Assembly (NCBI GenBank): GCA_038250235.1
Contig: JBBSCO010000010.1
Location: 1-64,000 of the forward strand
Direction of reading: 5' to 3'
DNA length: 64,000 nucleotides
DNA from: JAAUTS01 sp038250235
GTDB taxonomy: Bacteria; Verrucomicrobiota; Verrucomicrobiia; Methylacidiphilales; JAAUTS01
The notes under the pieces were generated by a model that was not told the DNA's origin, searched no databases, and saw nothing but the letters and a program-made list of their open reading frames with translations. Shown here piece by piece: positions 24,735 through 33,531 of the stretch. A program made the position numbers and the translations under genes. Each line of letters begins with the position of its first letter. Position 1 is the stretch's first letter.

Positions 24735-25322
24735 ATGGATTCCCGATTGGCGGAGGCCCTGGAACGTTTTGACCGCGAGAACGCCGCAGACCCCCGCACT
24801 TTGATGGTGGAGGGGCAGGCGGTTCCTTATGAACTTTTTTACGCACAGAAGCTGAGCGGATGGGTTCGGCGTTTGTCGCCGCAGGCTTCGGAGAACCTGC
24901 TGCTGGCGGCCCGCTGCCAGCACCTCTGCCGTTGGAAAATTCCCCGCAGTTCCTATGAGATGAGCCGGCCCGGCTATCTGAAATGGCGTCAGGATCTGAA
25001 ACAATTCCATGCCCAACGTTCGGGTGAAATCCTCCGCTCCCTGGGGTATTCCGAAACCGTGGTGGAACGGGTCGGGGATTTGAACCTGAAGAAGAACCGC
25101 GAAACGGATCCTGAATGCCAGGTATTGGAGGATGCCCTGTGCCTGGTCACTTTGGAGTTTCAACTGGAAGATCTCATTGCCAAGACCGAAGCGGAGAAAC
25201 TGCAAGGCATCCTGAAAAAGACCTGGGCCAAGATGTCGCCAATGGGGAGGGAACAGGCCCTGAAGCTGGTTTATTCGGAATCTGCCAAAGCAGTTGTCCT
25301 CAAGGCGGTAGCCGGAGGGTAG
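24735..25322 (+). CDS. DUF4202 family protein
   Basis: A 195-residue soluble protein matching the DUF4202 pattern: LAEALERFDRENAADPRT near the start, LAARCQHLCRWKIPRSSYEM in the middle, and LEDALCLVTLEFQLEDL late. The helical fold carries conserved His and Asp/Glu residues reminiscent of HD-type hydrolases. The biochemical role is unknown. The ATG at 24735 is chosen because residues before it are out of family. Confidence 0.8.
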   Translation: MDSRLAEALERFDRENAADPRTLMVEGQAVPYELFYAQKLSGWVRRLSPQASENLLLAARCQHLCRWKIPRSSYEMSRPGYLKWRQDLKQFHAQRSGEILRSLGYSETVVERVGDLNLKKNRETDPECQVLEDALCLVTLEFQLEDLIAKTEAEKLQGILKKTWAKMSPMGREQALKLVYSESAKAVVLKAVAGG

Positions 25323-25427
25323 AAAAAAAGGGGTGCAGATAATCCAGACGAAACCTGTCAGGGAATCTTTATAGGCTGACAAAGAACAGGCCCTTTGTAG
25401 GATAAATCGACTGTGATAGTCCGGGAT

Positions 25428-26960
25428 ATGAATTTTATCGGGGTGGCCTGCGTGAAAAACGAGGAAGACATCATCGAGGCCTTTGTTCGTCACAACCTTG
25501 TCTATTTGGATCGTCTCCTTGTTCTGGATCACGGCAGCACGGATGATACCCCGTCCATTCTGAAGGCCTTGCAGGAAGAAGGTCTGGATCTCCAGATTCT
25601 TCACGATGACAGTCTCGGAAAATTCCAGGGTGAAAAAATGACCGCCCTGATGCATCAGGCTGCGGAACAGGGGGCCCGTTGGGTGGTGTTGCTTGACGGT
25701 GACGAATTCATCCGGACCGCAGACCCCTCTCTCCCACTGCCCCTTCCCCCGCCAGACAGCCCGGCGGTTCTTAAAGTGGCCCATATCACCTACGGTGCTC
25801 ATTCCAGCGACGATACCTCTGAACGAAACCCTGCCCTTCGCCTGCGGCACCGTCTCAAGTCCGAACCTTGCCAGGAACTGAGCCTAAAACAACGGCAGGG
25901 CCATCTCAAAGCCCTGGTTCGCCGGGATATCGCCCTGAATCCGGAAACAACAGTTCTCCAAGGGAATCACGTCGTGTTGCTTGGTGGGCGGGAACTCGAA
26001 AGTGCGCTCTGCAGGGATTGGACTCTGGCCCATTTCTCCCTTCGTTCCCCTACACAATACGCCTCCAAGGTGGTCATCAATGCCCTGCAAAATTTGTGCA
26101 GGGGCTCCATGATGGCCGATCACAGTTCCTTCTATTTCCGACACCTTGAATCCATCCGCTCCGATTATCAGACATTCGTTAAGGATTTTCCCACTCTGCT
26201 TCCGGCCTACATTGAAAAAACCGGACATCCCATGGACAAAGTCTGCGATCCCCTTCCTTATCGGGGGGGGTCATTGCGCCATACCCCGGTGCGGGAGGAG
26301 TTTTCCCGCCTGATGGGCAACCTAGTGACCTATTCCGAAACCTTGGCGCGCAGGCAGGGAGAGTCTTCCCCGGCTGTGCTGGAAGCAACAACATGTCTGA
26401 GTTTGCTCCTGGGCTGGGACGACGCGGCGCCCTCCGCACAAAACCGCGTGGATCGCGTCATCTCCCTGCTTGTCCCCCAAACCGTGTCATTTTCCCTTTT
26501 GGAAATGGATGTGGAGTCGCCGATCTCCGTGGAATGGCGTGGGGCCATTGGTCTGGTCGAAATCCAGGAACTGACTTTACTCCGCAGGAATGGTGGCGTA
26601 GTGAAAATGTCAGGGAATTCCCTACAGGAAGTTCTGGAAATCGGCGGGGATGCCCGCTTCGTTCCCCATGCCCAGTATTTCACGTTTATCAAGGAAATCG
26701 GACCTGCCACCCTGCGTTTGGAACCCGGAAAGAACGGGCTCCGCGGACCCTGGGAATCGCTGGAAGTCCGTTTTGTTTACGACACCAACCCCGCAACCAT
26801 CGGAATACGTTTCATTCAGGCCATGCCACTGGCTTCGGATGTTGAACAACGCCGGCTGATTGTTCATCTTGAGAAAAAGGTCTCCGAACTGGTGACTCTC
26901 GGCGGTTTTCTCCGGCACCAGATTGATTGGATCTGTAGCCTTGTTTTTAAAAAATCATGA
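25428..26960 (+). CDS. GT2-type glycosyltransferase, copy 1
   Basis: A 510-residue protein. The N-terminal ~240 residues form a GT-A domain (IGVACVKNEEDII, LDHGSTDDT, a DxD-like LLDGDEFI). A C-terminal domain of ~200 residues, possibly beta-rich and carbohydrate-binding, follows, then a short helical end (GFLRHQIDWI). The ATG at 25428 is preferred over the upstream GTG because it aligns with the start of the adjacent paralogue. The stop overlaps the next gene by 4 bp. The donor and acceptor are unknown, and no membrane segment is predicted. Confidence 0.8.
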   Translation: MNFIGVACVKNEEDIIEAFVRHNLVYLDRLLVLDHGSTDDTPSILKALQEEGLDLQILHDDSLGKFQGEKMTALMHQAAEQGARWVVLLDGDEFIRTADPSLPLPLPPPDSPAVLKVAHITYGAHSSDDTSERNPALRLRHRLKSEPCQELSLKQRQGHLKALVRRDIALNPETTVLQGNHVVLLGGRELESALCRDWTLAHFSLRSPTQYASKVVINALQNLCRGSMMADHSSFYFRHLESIRSDYQTFVKDFPTLLPAYIEKTGHPMDKVCDPLPYRGGSLRHTPVREEFSRLMGNLVTYSETLARRQGESSPAVLEATTCLSLLLGWDDAAPSAQNRVDRVISLLVPQTVSFSLLEMDVESPISVEWRGAIGLVEIQELTLLRRNGGVVKMSGNSLQEVLEIGGDARFVPHAQYFTFIKEIGPATLRLEPGKNGLRGPWESLEVRFVYDTNPATIGIRFIQAMPLASDVEQRRLIVHLEKKVSELVTLGGFLRHQIDWICSLVFKKS

Positions 26961-28486
26961 AACTCATCGGCGTGGCCTGTGTCAAAAACGAAGCGGATAT
27001 CATTGAGGCCTTCGTCCGGCATAATCTCCACTATCTCGACTCACTGATCCTGATGGATCACGGCAGCACCGATGAAACAGCGGAGATCCTGCAATCGTTG
27101 CAGAGGGAAGGATTGCCGCTGGAGATTCTGAAAGATGACAGCCTGGGCAAATTCCAGGGGGACAAGATGACCCTGCTCATGCATCGCGCTGCGGCGGCGG
27201 GCGCCGACTGGGTATTCCTTCTCGATGCCGATGAGTTGATCAAAGCACCGTCCTTCCCCCTCCAGGTTCCCGATCATTCCGGCAGCGGTGTCTGGAAGCT
27301 TGGCTGCCAGACCTACTGCGTCACGGCGCAGGACGATCCCACAGAGTTAAACCCCGTGCTTCGCATCCGACACCGATTGGCAGAAGAGCCTTATGAAAAA
27401 AAACCATTGGCTAACAGACAACTGCTGACCAAGTGTCTGGTCCGCCGGGACGTAGCCGGAGATCCTGACAGCCGGGTGCACCAGGGAAACCATCACATCA
27501 CCATTCGGGGCCGTGAGTTGGAATCGGCTTTCTGGGATAGATGTCTCCTTGCCCACTATTCCCTTCGCTCACCGGGACAGTATGCCTCCAAGATCGCCAT
27601 CGGGGTGATGCAACACCGGGCCAGAGGCGATATCAATTCTTCTGTCGAATCCTACTACATCAAACATCTCGACCTGATCCGGCAGGATTACGAGGCCTTC
27701 GCAACGGACTTCCACACCCTGCTTCCCGCCTACATCGAAACACGCCATGGTTCCGGAGAAAAAGTGCCGGATGCTTTGGAATACAAGGGAGGCGCCCTCA
27801 AGCATACGACAACCCGATCCGCCGCCGCTCTTTTTGCTGCCAATCTTATCAACTATGTTAATACTCTGGCTCTGACCCTCGGTGCTGGAATCGGGGCCTC
27901 GTCGGATATCTTGCCGGAAGAAGGTCACTGGACGCTTCATGTCGGGGAAGACCAAGAAGCGCAGACCGCCAACATTTGCTGTCAATCCGGTCCCCTCAAG
28001 CCATCGCAGGCTTGCTTTGATCTGGGCAACTGGGACGGACGCACGGCGCTGAAGCTGGAATTGTCCGGTCCATGCAGCCTGGTGGAGGTTCAGAAGATCT
28101 CCCTTCGCCGGATGGACGGTTCGCTACAGGAGTTGCAGGGCAGGGATCTGAATGAGCTGATCAGTCAGACTGACAAACTCTACAGCGTGCCGCATGACCA
28201 GTATTTTTCCTTCATCAAGAATTTGGTTCCCTCCCTGTTGGTTCTGGTTCCCGGAGACGCGGGTGCACAGGGCCGCTACAAAGAGATGGAATTGGAATTC
28301 AGCGTGGATATGAACCCCGCCGCGATCGGGCTTCGCTTCTCCCAGAGCAGCCCCGTGGATTCCCACGAGCTGATCAAAAAACTGGAAGCCAAGGTCAGCC
28401 AACTGGTCAGCGTACGCGGCTTTCTCCGACATCAGGCGGAGTGGATATGGAGTGTGATTTCCCCATCCAAATCGCCCCATCCATGA
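26957..28486 (+). CDS. GT2-type glycosyltransferase, copy 2
   Basis: A 509-residue tandem paralogue of the gene before it. The two proteins match along the whole length: IGVACVKNEADIIEAFVRHN, LMDHGSTDET, DDSLGKFQGDKMT, LLDADELI, then VPHDQYFSFIKNL and GFLRHQAEWIW at the C-terminus. Both keep the acidic metal site. The ATG overlaps the upstream stop, and the stop overlaps the ATP-grasp-like gene, so the three are translationally coupled. The duplication has diverged considerably, which suggests different specificities. Confidence 0.8.
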   Translation: MKLIGVACVKNEADIIEAFVRHNLHYLDSLILMDHGSTDETAEILQSLQREGLPLEILKDDSLGKFQGDKMTLLMHRAAAAGADWVFLLDADELIKAPSFPLQVPDHSGSGVWKLGCQTYCVTAQDDPTELNPVLRIRHRLAEEPYEKKPLANRQLLTKCLVRRDVAGDPDSRVHQGNHHITIRGRELESAFWDRCLLAHYSLRSPGQYASKIAIGVMQHRARGDINSSVESYYIKHLDLIRQDYEAFATDFHTLLPAYIETRHGSGEKVPDALEYKGGALKHTTTRSAAALFAANLINYVNTLALTLGAGIGASSDILPEEGHWTLHVGEDQEAQTANICCQSGPLKPSQACFDLGNWDGRTALKLELSGPCSLVEVQKISLRRMDGSLQELQGRDLNELISQTDKLYSVPHDQYFSFIKNLVPSLLVLVPGDAGAQGRYKEMELEFSVDMNPAAIGLRFSQSSPVDSHELIKKLEAKVSQLVSVRGFLRHQAEWIWSVISPSKSPHP

Positions 28487-29403
28487 AAAAAAACGGACAA
28501 AGAAGCATCGCCCTGGTGCATGAAGGATACGGTAGTGCCGGAGAAGGGGGATACCTGGTCAACCTTTTGCGCCCGATCTGGGAATCCTGGGGATGCCGGG
28601 TGCAGGAGACCGGGGCGCAGACGGAGTGGCCGGAGGCGGACGGGGCCTTCATGCATGTGGATTTGTCTCTCGTGCCGGCCTCCTACACGGAGCAGGCCGG
28701 GCGTTATGCGTTCCAGTGGAATGCCGGTGTGCACGACATCAGCAAGGCGGCCACCTGTGAAGGACTGGTTCGTCCGGGCGATGGCTTTCACGGCCCGGTG
28801 ATGGTCAAAACCAATCTCAACCATGCCGGCGTTCCAGAACGGAACCGGATCATCCGCAGGAACAACCGGCTGCGTAACAGTTGGCGCGGAAGATTCTGGC
28901 CTGGCTGGTTAGGGAAGCGCCTGGAAGAGGAACCCTCCTTGATCGGCAAAGACAACTACCGGATTTACGGAAGCGTGGAAGAGGTGCCTCCGGCTCTGCG
29001 CGAAAACAAGGAGTGGGTGCTCCAACAATTCTGCTCTGAACCTTTGGACGGAGGTTTTGCCCTTCGCGAATATTATTTCCTGGGGCAGGCCAACTATGTG
29101 CGGACCGAAGTGGGATCCGGGCCCTGCTTTACCTCGGGCCGTATGGTTCGGGAGAGCATGGGCCCGGTGCCGGAAGAGTTGCTGGCCCTGCGCCGGCGTC
29201 TGGGTCTGGATTATGGAAAGATCGATTTTGTCATACGCGGGGGCATGCCCTTTGTTTTTGATGTCAACAAAACGGTCGGCATCAGTTCGCCCGGCTCCCC
29301 GTCGGCCCTGAATGTTGCACGCAGCCTGGCCTGGGGGCTGTTTCCGGAATGGGAAGTGCACCGCCACATCGGCGAACCGGACTTCGTTAGTGCAGTTTCT
29401 TGA
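28483..29403 (+). CDS. ATP-grasp-like protein, copy 1
   Basis: A 306-residue protein. The C-terminal half looks like an ATP-grasp fold: VMVKTNLNHAGVPER (phosphate-loop region), EWVLQQFC (hinge), then LDYGKIDFVIRGGMPFVFDVN with the acidic and Asn metal ligands. ATP-grasp enzymes join a carboxylate to an amine or thiol, or act as kinases. The N-terminal domain resembles the preATP-grasp half. Coupled to the two glycosyltransferases by an ATGA overlap. A divergent paralogue follows on the other strand. Confidence 0.7.
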   Translation: MKKNGQRSIALVHEGYGSAGEGGYLVNLLRPIWESWGCRVQETGAQTEWPEADGAFMHVDLSLVPASYTEQAGRYAFQWNAGVHDISKAATCEGLVRPGDGFHGPVMVKTNLNHAGVPERNRIIRRNNRLRNSWRGRFWPGWLGKRLEEEPSLIGKDNYRIYGSVEEVPPALRENKEWVLQQFCSEPLDGGFALREYYFLGQANYVRTEVGSGPCFTSGRMVRESMGPVPEELLALRRRLGLDYGKIDFVIRGGMPFVFDVNKTVGISSPGSPSALNVARSLAWGLFPEWEVHRHIGEPDFVSAVS

Positions 29404-29494
29404 TGATACTACCTTCCTTCGCAGTAGGAGCGACCCCAGCATCGCGGTGGCTTCAGCTTTTCCGCCCAGTCAATGTGATTTGGCATACTTGACT

Positions 29495-30334
29495 CTACTT
29501 TGGAAGCGGCAGCCCATTGACCAGGTTCAGAGCGGCCTCTTTACCCATGATTGCAAAGGCCGGGGAACCGAGGGTCTTATTGACATCCAGGATGACCACT
29601 TTTCCGTCATGCAGCACGTAATCCACTTTCCCGTAATCGAGGCTGATGTGTTCCCGAAATGCGAGCACTTCGGGATGGATTTTCTCCATCGGGACAGGCG
29701 GGGCGCAAAGATTTTGTCCCCGGACGATTTGATCGTTACTGACGAGTTTTACGCCGTGGCAGCGGCTGCCCAGGAAATAGGCAAGGCGCAGCACATACTG
29801 CTGGTTTTCCCTTTCAGGCAGGAATTTTTCCACCACATAGTCAGTATTTTTCCGTAAGGGGGCAGGCACCTGTTCTGTCGAAGCATAGATCTGATAGTCC
29901 ATCACCCCGGGCAGATGCGTGGCCCGGTAAAAAGACCAAAGCTCTTTCAAGGGCAGCCGGAATCCGCCCCTGCGGTAAAGTTCCCGTTCCGGTACTCCGG
30001 CATTGTTGAGATTTGTTTTGACCACTACCGGCCCGTCATAAAACGCATCCGGGCCAAGCAGGTGGCTTCTCATGGGGAGGGAACGTTTTCGGATGTCCGT
30101 GACCTGTCTGTTCGGCACCACAGGGTAGGCCTCCAAAGCAAGGAAAAAGCGTTCGGGGATCACGCTCAGATCGATATGCAAAAGAACAGCGTCAGCGGGC
30201 GGAAGCCTTTTGACGCCGGCCACGTGAAGGACATCGATGCCCAGTTCCTGCCACAACGGTGTCAGCTTGTAGGACAGGTAACGGTCCGGATTGGAAAGAT
30301 CCGTATGTTCGTGGTGAACAATGAGCAGTCTCAT
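29495..30334 (-). CDS. ATP-grasp-like protein, copy 2
   Basis: A 279-residue paralogue of the preceding gene, on the opposite strand and convergent with it. Shared landmarks: VVVKTNLNNAGVPERELYRR, MDYQIYASTEQVPAPLRKN, and LDYGKVDYVLHDGKVVILDVN. The ATG at 30334 begins a Rossmann-like MRLLIVHHEH; upstream codons are out of family. It lacks the ~30-residue N-terminal extension of copy 1. The inverted paralogous pair suggests two related ligation or kinase steps acting with the glycosyltransferases. Confidence 0.7.
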   Translation of the reverse strand: MRLLIVHHEHTDLSNPDRYLSYKLTPLWQELGIDVLHVAGVKRLPPADAVLLHIDLSVIPERFFLALEAYPVVPNRQVTDIRKRSLPMRSHLLGPDAFYDGPVVVKTNLNNAGVPERELYRRGGFRLPLKELWSFYRATHLPGVMDYQIYASTEQVPAPLRKNTDYVVEKFLPERENQQYVLRLAYFLGSRCHGVKLVSNDQIVRGQNLCAPPVPMEKIHPEVLAFREHISLDYGKVDYVLHDGKVVILDVNKTLGSPAFAIMGKEAALNLVNGLPLPK

Positions 30335-30932
30335 GGAAGAACTTTCAGCGAAGAAGAGGAGTGTGGCAAGACGCAACCAGAGGGGGTGGGGAAAAGGAGT
30401 AGGGAGGCAGGAGTCAGGAGGTAGTCGCTTCCTAGGAATCTCTTGGTGAAAAAAAGACGGCCTCCCCCGCGTGGGGAAAAATCCTCTGCGGGATTTTTTT
30501 TTATTCGTTAACAATTTTCCTTACCCACAATCGCGCCGCAGCCGTGCCAAGGCGGACATGATATAACTCCGTGTAGCCTAAGTTTAATCCAGCTCCAACT
30601 TGAGCCTTCGCCAGGGTTATGGCTTCACGGGGCCGGTGATCTTGCTTCGAAAACGTGGACGGCGTTGGAGGCGGGTTTAAAGTCGGTCACGGGCTCCAAA
30701 CCCAATCACGCACAGATTGAAACCCGATCTGTCAAGTGTCCGGAGTCGACCCCGTGGGCCTGCTTGTGGGCCTGAAGTGATTGGGTGATTGAGTGATTGG
30801 GTGATTGAGTGATTAGGTGATTGAGTGGAGACGGGCCTCCGGCATACCCGCACTTGTTTCCGCGTTCTCCGGCTTCCGAATGGCGGAGAACAAAATGAGG
30901 CAGCCATCCTATCACCTCGTACAATGCTTTCT
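30335..30932. other. Gene-free stretch with hairpin and 8-bp repeat
   Basis: 598 bp without a convincing gene. It contains a hairpin with AAATCC/GGGATTT arms followed by a T-run near 30479-30501, which could terminate plus-strand transcripts, and the tandem repeat at 30778-30825. The rest is unremarkable. Confidence 0.5.
30778..30825. repeat. 8-bp tandem repeat, six copies
   Basis: Six consecutive copies of TGATTGRG (one reads TGATTAGG). Such short arrays mutate by slippage. It lies downstream of the HicB-like gene, inside the ORF that would overlap its end. Confidence 0.9.
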
Positions 30933-31151
30933 TCACGCAGCCAACACTTCGTCACGCACGAAGTGCAACCGGATCACCTTCGGAATGGCACCGGGAACAC
31001 CGTCTCCAAAGTGACAGCATACCGCTTCTTTGACCATCTCACGCAACTCTTCCAGCGAGTCTCCCTGGGTGACAATGCCGTGACCCAGAGCAGTGGCAAC
31101 AAAACCGCCGTCTGCTTCGTCTTCCTGCACATCAAAGATGATCTCGGTCAT
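30933..31151 (-). CDS. HicB-like antitoxin, orphan
   Basis: A 72-residue protein of the short HicB/DUF1902 type. It has a strand-rich N-terminus (MTEIIFDVQEDEADGGFV, TALGHGIVTQGDSLEELREM) and the C-terminal RLHFVRDEVLAA typical of partners of HicA-type toxins. Normally a toxin gene follows at once. Here a GTG overlaps the stop (GTGA), but the frame that follows runs into low-complexity DNA and the 8-bp repeat and shows no HicA motif. The toxin appears lost. Confidence 0.75.
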   Translation of the reverse strand: MTEIIFDVQEDEADGGFVATALGHGIVTQGDSLEELREMVKEAVCCHFGDGVPGAIPKVIRLHFVRDEVLAA

Positions 31152-31334
31152 GGGAACAAACTACGGAATGATCAGGGTATTGGCAAACAATCGCGGGGAA
31201 GGAGGAAAGGAACATGGAGCAAGGGTAACAAGAGTGGCTCGAGCGCGGCGTGCGGGGTGTGTTTATTTAGGGAGCCTGCCCGGAGGGAAGGGCGAAGGGC
31301 GGAGGCAAAGCAGAGGACGCAGAAAAACCGGTAT

Positions 31335-31991
31335 TCAAGCATTCTGTTTTTGGGAAGTAAACAAAGGACTAAAGAATGCCAGGCAGAGTATAAATCCACC
31401 CAGAAAACAGTTGAGGATCAGGAACAGATTGATCACGCCAAAGGTGATGCTGGCACTGTAGAAAGGAGAAATAAGGATGCCGGTCATCCAGAGGAAGGCA
31501 TAGAGACTGCGGGCCCATCTCTGCAGAAAAAACAGCCCGGCCAAAGACAGAAGGCTGAGAATCACTAGGGGATAGTAAAGGTTATGGCAAAGAAGCGCAC
31601 CTTTATAGGAGAGATACTGGGTGGCGAGAAAGGATTCGATCTCCGCTGGGATGGGTGTTCGAAAATACGAATCAGCAACCCAGATCAGGATTTGAGTAAG
31701 AATCTGAAATCCAATCAGCTTTTGGAACAGGGACCTCGAAAACATAACTTGGAATTTCGGCTTTTCAGAAGACGTATAGGCGGGAACATCCTTGTTTGCC
31801 TTGAGGAGCTCCAGGGCCTTCTCGTATTCGGCGTCTTCAACCTGCAGACGGATCCCTGAATAGGTTGCCACATAGGGCATTACCCCGGCGGTGTTGCTGT
31901 CGGGAATGGTCGAATCCAATCCATTGGCCCCAAGCCAGGCCTGGGCGCTCATAGCCTGATCAAAGGACGAATAGGTCTGAACAGTTTTCAT
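31335..31991 (-). CDS. Membrane protein with N-terminal DUF2007-like domain
   Basis: A 218-residue protein. Residues 1-75 resemble the DUF2007 signal-transducing domain (YSSFDQAMSAQAWLGANGLD, then GIRLQVEDAEYEKALELL). Residues ~85-215 contain three or four membrane helices. The domain is thought to bind small ligands or proteins, with the function unresolved. Stands alone in the island. Confidence 0.65.
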   Translation of the reverse strand: MKTVQTYSSFDQAMSAQAWLGANGLDSTIPDSNTAGVMPYVATYSGIRLQVEDAEYEKALELLKANKDVPAYTSSEKPKFQVMFSRSLFQKLIGFQILTQILIWVADSYFRTPIPAEIESFLATQYLSYKGALLCHNLYYPLVILSLLSLAGLFFLQRWARSLYAFLWMTGILISPFYSASITFGVINLFLILNCFLGGFILCLAFFSPLFTSQKQNA

Positions 31992-32025
31992 CGGGTGTAT
32001 GTTTTCTTGGTTGTATCTGAATCAT

Positions 32026-32778
32026 TTATTCCACTGGTAAAGAAGGCGGTTCAACAGCTTTTGGAGGCAATGTCAGAAGCGTCGCAAAATAATCCCAGAG
32101 CCAATCAGCAAGATCCTCATTTACTTTTCCTTCATCCAGTTTTTCCAGAAGCCATTTGGATGGGATTACCCGGATTCCTTTTATCGGGCCACGAACTTGA
32201 ATAAAGCCTTTCGTAAAACAAAGAATACCGTTTACCCATAGATCCCGCCCGGCGTAACCCATCAATTGTTCTCTTAGCCTCATGACCTGACCCAAGGTCT
32301 GTTTGATGAAGTCTTTCTCCAGAGGATATCCATCCCGCAACAGTTGAAAGCCATCTTGACTGATTTTTCCAAAATGGGACTTGGTCTCGATGATAAAAAT
32401 GGTTCCATCACGTCTCAGGAGAATATGATCGATATTGCCATAGCTCAGGACGACATCATGGAAGATCTGGAAACGTTTCTTATCCAAAGTTTCTAGAAGT
32501 CCCCCGACTTTTTCTTCGGCCTCAGCACCACGAGTCGAATGTTTCTCGCGTTCAAGGACATGGTCGATGGCCGCATTAAAATCCGTATTGATATATTTCA
32601 AGAAGACCAGACATGCGGTAGTGATGGCAAGACTGACCAACCCTCCGATTCTCAAGCCGGCGAGCATTAAAATCATTAAACAGACGACAACTGCAATACC
32701 AAAGAGACATAGTGCCTTACGATCAAAACGCCGGGCTTTCTGTCGCTCACGGGTAGAAGATCCGGCCTTGCGTGACAT
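32026..32778 (-). CDS. NERD-domain protein, membrane anchored
   Basis: A 250-residue protein: a basic N-terminus, two hydrophobic segments (~25-65), then a NERD domain at ~85-190. The NERD core is seen in NIDHILLRRDGTIFIIETKS, which contains the D...E.K residues of a PD-(D/E)XK-like nuclease site. NERD proteins are predicted nucleases linked to DNA processing and are often found in mobile or defence-rich regions. It is followed upstream by a small ORF 13 bp away. Confidence 0.8.
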   Translation of the reverse strand: MSRKAGSSTRERQKARRFDRKALCLFGIAVVVCLMILMLAGLRIGGLVSLAITTACLVFLKYINTDFNAAIDHVLEREKHSTRGAEAEEKVGGLLETLDKKRFQIFHDVVLSYGNIDHILLRRDGTIFIIETKSHFGKISQDGFQLLRDGYPLEKDFIKQTLGQVMRLREQLMGYAGRDLWVNGILCFTKGFIQVRGPIKGIRVIPSKWLLEKLDEGKVNEDLADWLWDYFATLLTLPPKAVEPPSLPVE

Positions 32779-32791
32779 GCCTTCTTTTATG

Positions 32792-33076
32792 TCAACTTCG
32801 TTCCCTCCGCGATCTCTTTGTTAAAGAATCCTCTAACTTCGGTTTCTGAGCATCCCGCTGCTTCCGAATGGCTGAAAGAATCCGCCCATACCAATCCGCC
32901 AAGTTCTGAGCTTCTTCCTCGTCACGGGCTTCTTCCGGAACAAAGTCAGGGGTAGGGAAAATACCGTCCCGCAGGTAGAGCGCCGTATCCCGCCACTGGG
33001 TTTGCCGCACCTCCAAGCCATCCAGCATTTGCCCGACATCCGACCGTTTCAGACTTAATGTGATGTATTCCCCCAC
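32792..33076 (-). CDS. Small hypothetical protein next to NERD gene
   Basis: A 94-residue acidic-then-basic protein (LKRSDVGQMLDGLEVRQTQW, then PEEARDEEEAQNLADWYGRI). No family is recognised. Its stop lies 13 bp before the NERD start, so they are probably co-transcribed. The mixed-charge helical composition looks like a genuine cytoplasmic protein, not random translation. Confidence 0.55.
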   Translation of the reverse strand: MGEYITLSLKRSDVGQMLDGLEVRQTQWRDTALYLRDGIFPTPDFVPEEARDEEEAQNLADWYGRILSAIRKQRDAQKPKLEDSLTKRSRRERS

Positions 33077-33162
33077 AAGTCCTGGCCTGGCAAGTTTTTA
33101 GATTTCGTCAAACGGTTAGTTCAGACTTGTCATAAGAAGCGGAAAGCGGAATATTTTCCCGT

Positions 33163-33518
33163 ATGGCAAGTGGGAAACGATGGATCCGGGAAGAGCTTCT
33201 CATTGCCATGAATCTTTACTGCAAACCTCCTTTCCGGAGTCCATCGCCGACGCTGATTGGAAAACTCAGCTTACCGAGACTCTACCCTCCGAGTTCCATG
33301 GCATCCTCCGAGGCATCAAGGGAATTGAAACAGAATTTGCTTGAGAAAACTTCCCCGAAGAAGAAATTGGTGCACAGGATATTGTCAAAACAATGGCCGC
33401 ACTACATTGCCGACCAGGAAAAACCCTACTACTTCCCAAAGATGAAGCTTTCCACCCGGATGCGGAGGGGCTTAGCTGAGTATGCGAGAGGTTGATTGCA
33501 TACCCCCATCCCTAAACC
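33163..33518 (+). pseudogene. HNH-endonuclease remnant
   Basis: The ORF begins GKRWIREELLIAMNLYCKPP, which matches the conserved N-terminus of a family of HNH restriction-type endonucleases. After PPF the frame becomes unrelated. In another frame, from ~33237, a protein-like stretch (ADWKTQLTETLPSEFHG, later NFPEEEIGAQDIVKTMAAL) continues with two in-frame TGA codons. No HNH catalytic motif remains. This is a broken, partly deleted gene in front of the nuclease-helicase gene. Confidence 0.6.
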
Positions 33519-33531
33519 ATAGTAATATGCC

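Noticed and set aside
30778..30825. 8-bp repeat considered as a regulatory iteron or CRISPR
   Set aside because: Pure short tandem repeat without spacing or adjacent replication or cas genes; slippage is the simplest explanation.
30706..30936. Frame overlapping the HicB stop considered as a HicA toxin
   Set aside because: Only the GTGA overlap fits. The protein has no HicA dsRNA-binding motif and passes through repeat DNA.
33163..33495. HNH ORF considered as an intact endonuclease
   Set aside because: Only the first ~25 residues match the family; the HNH catalytic motif is absent.
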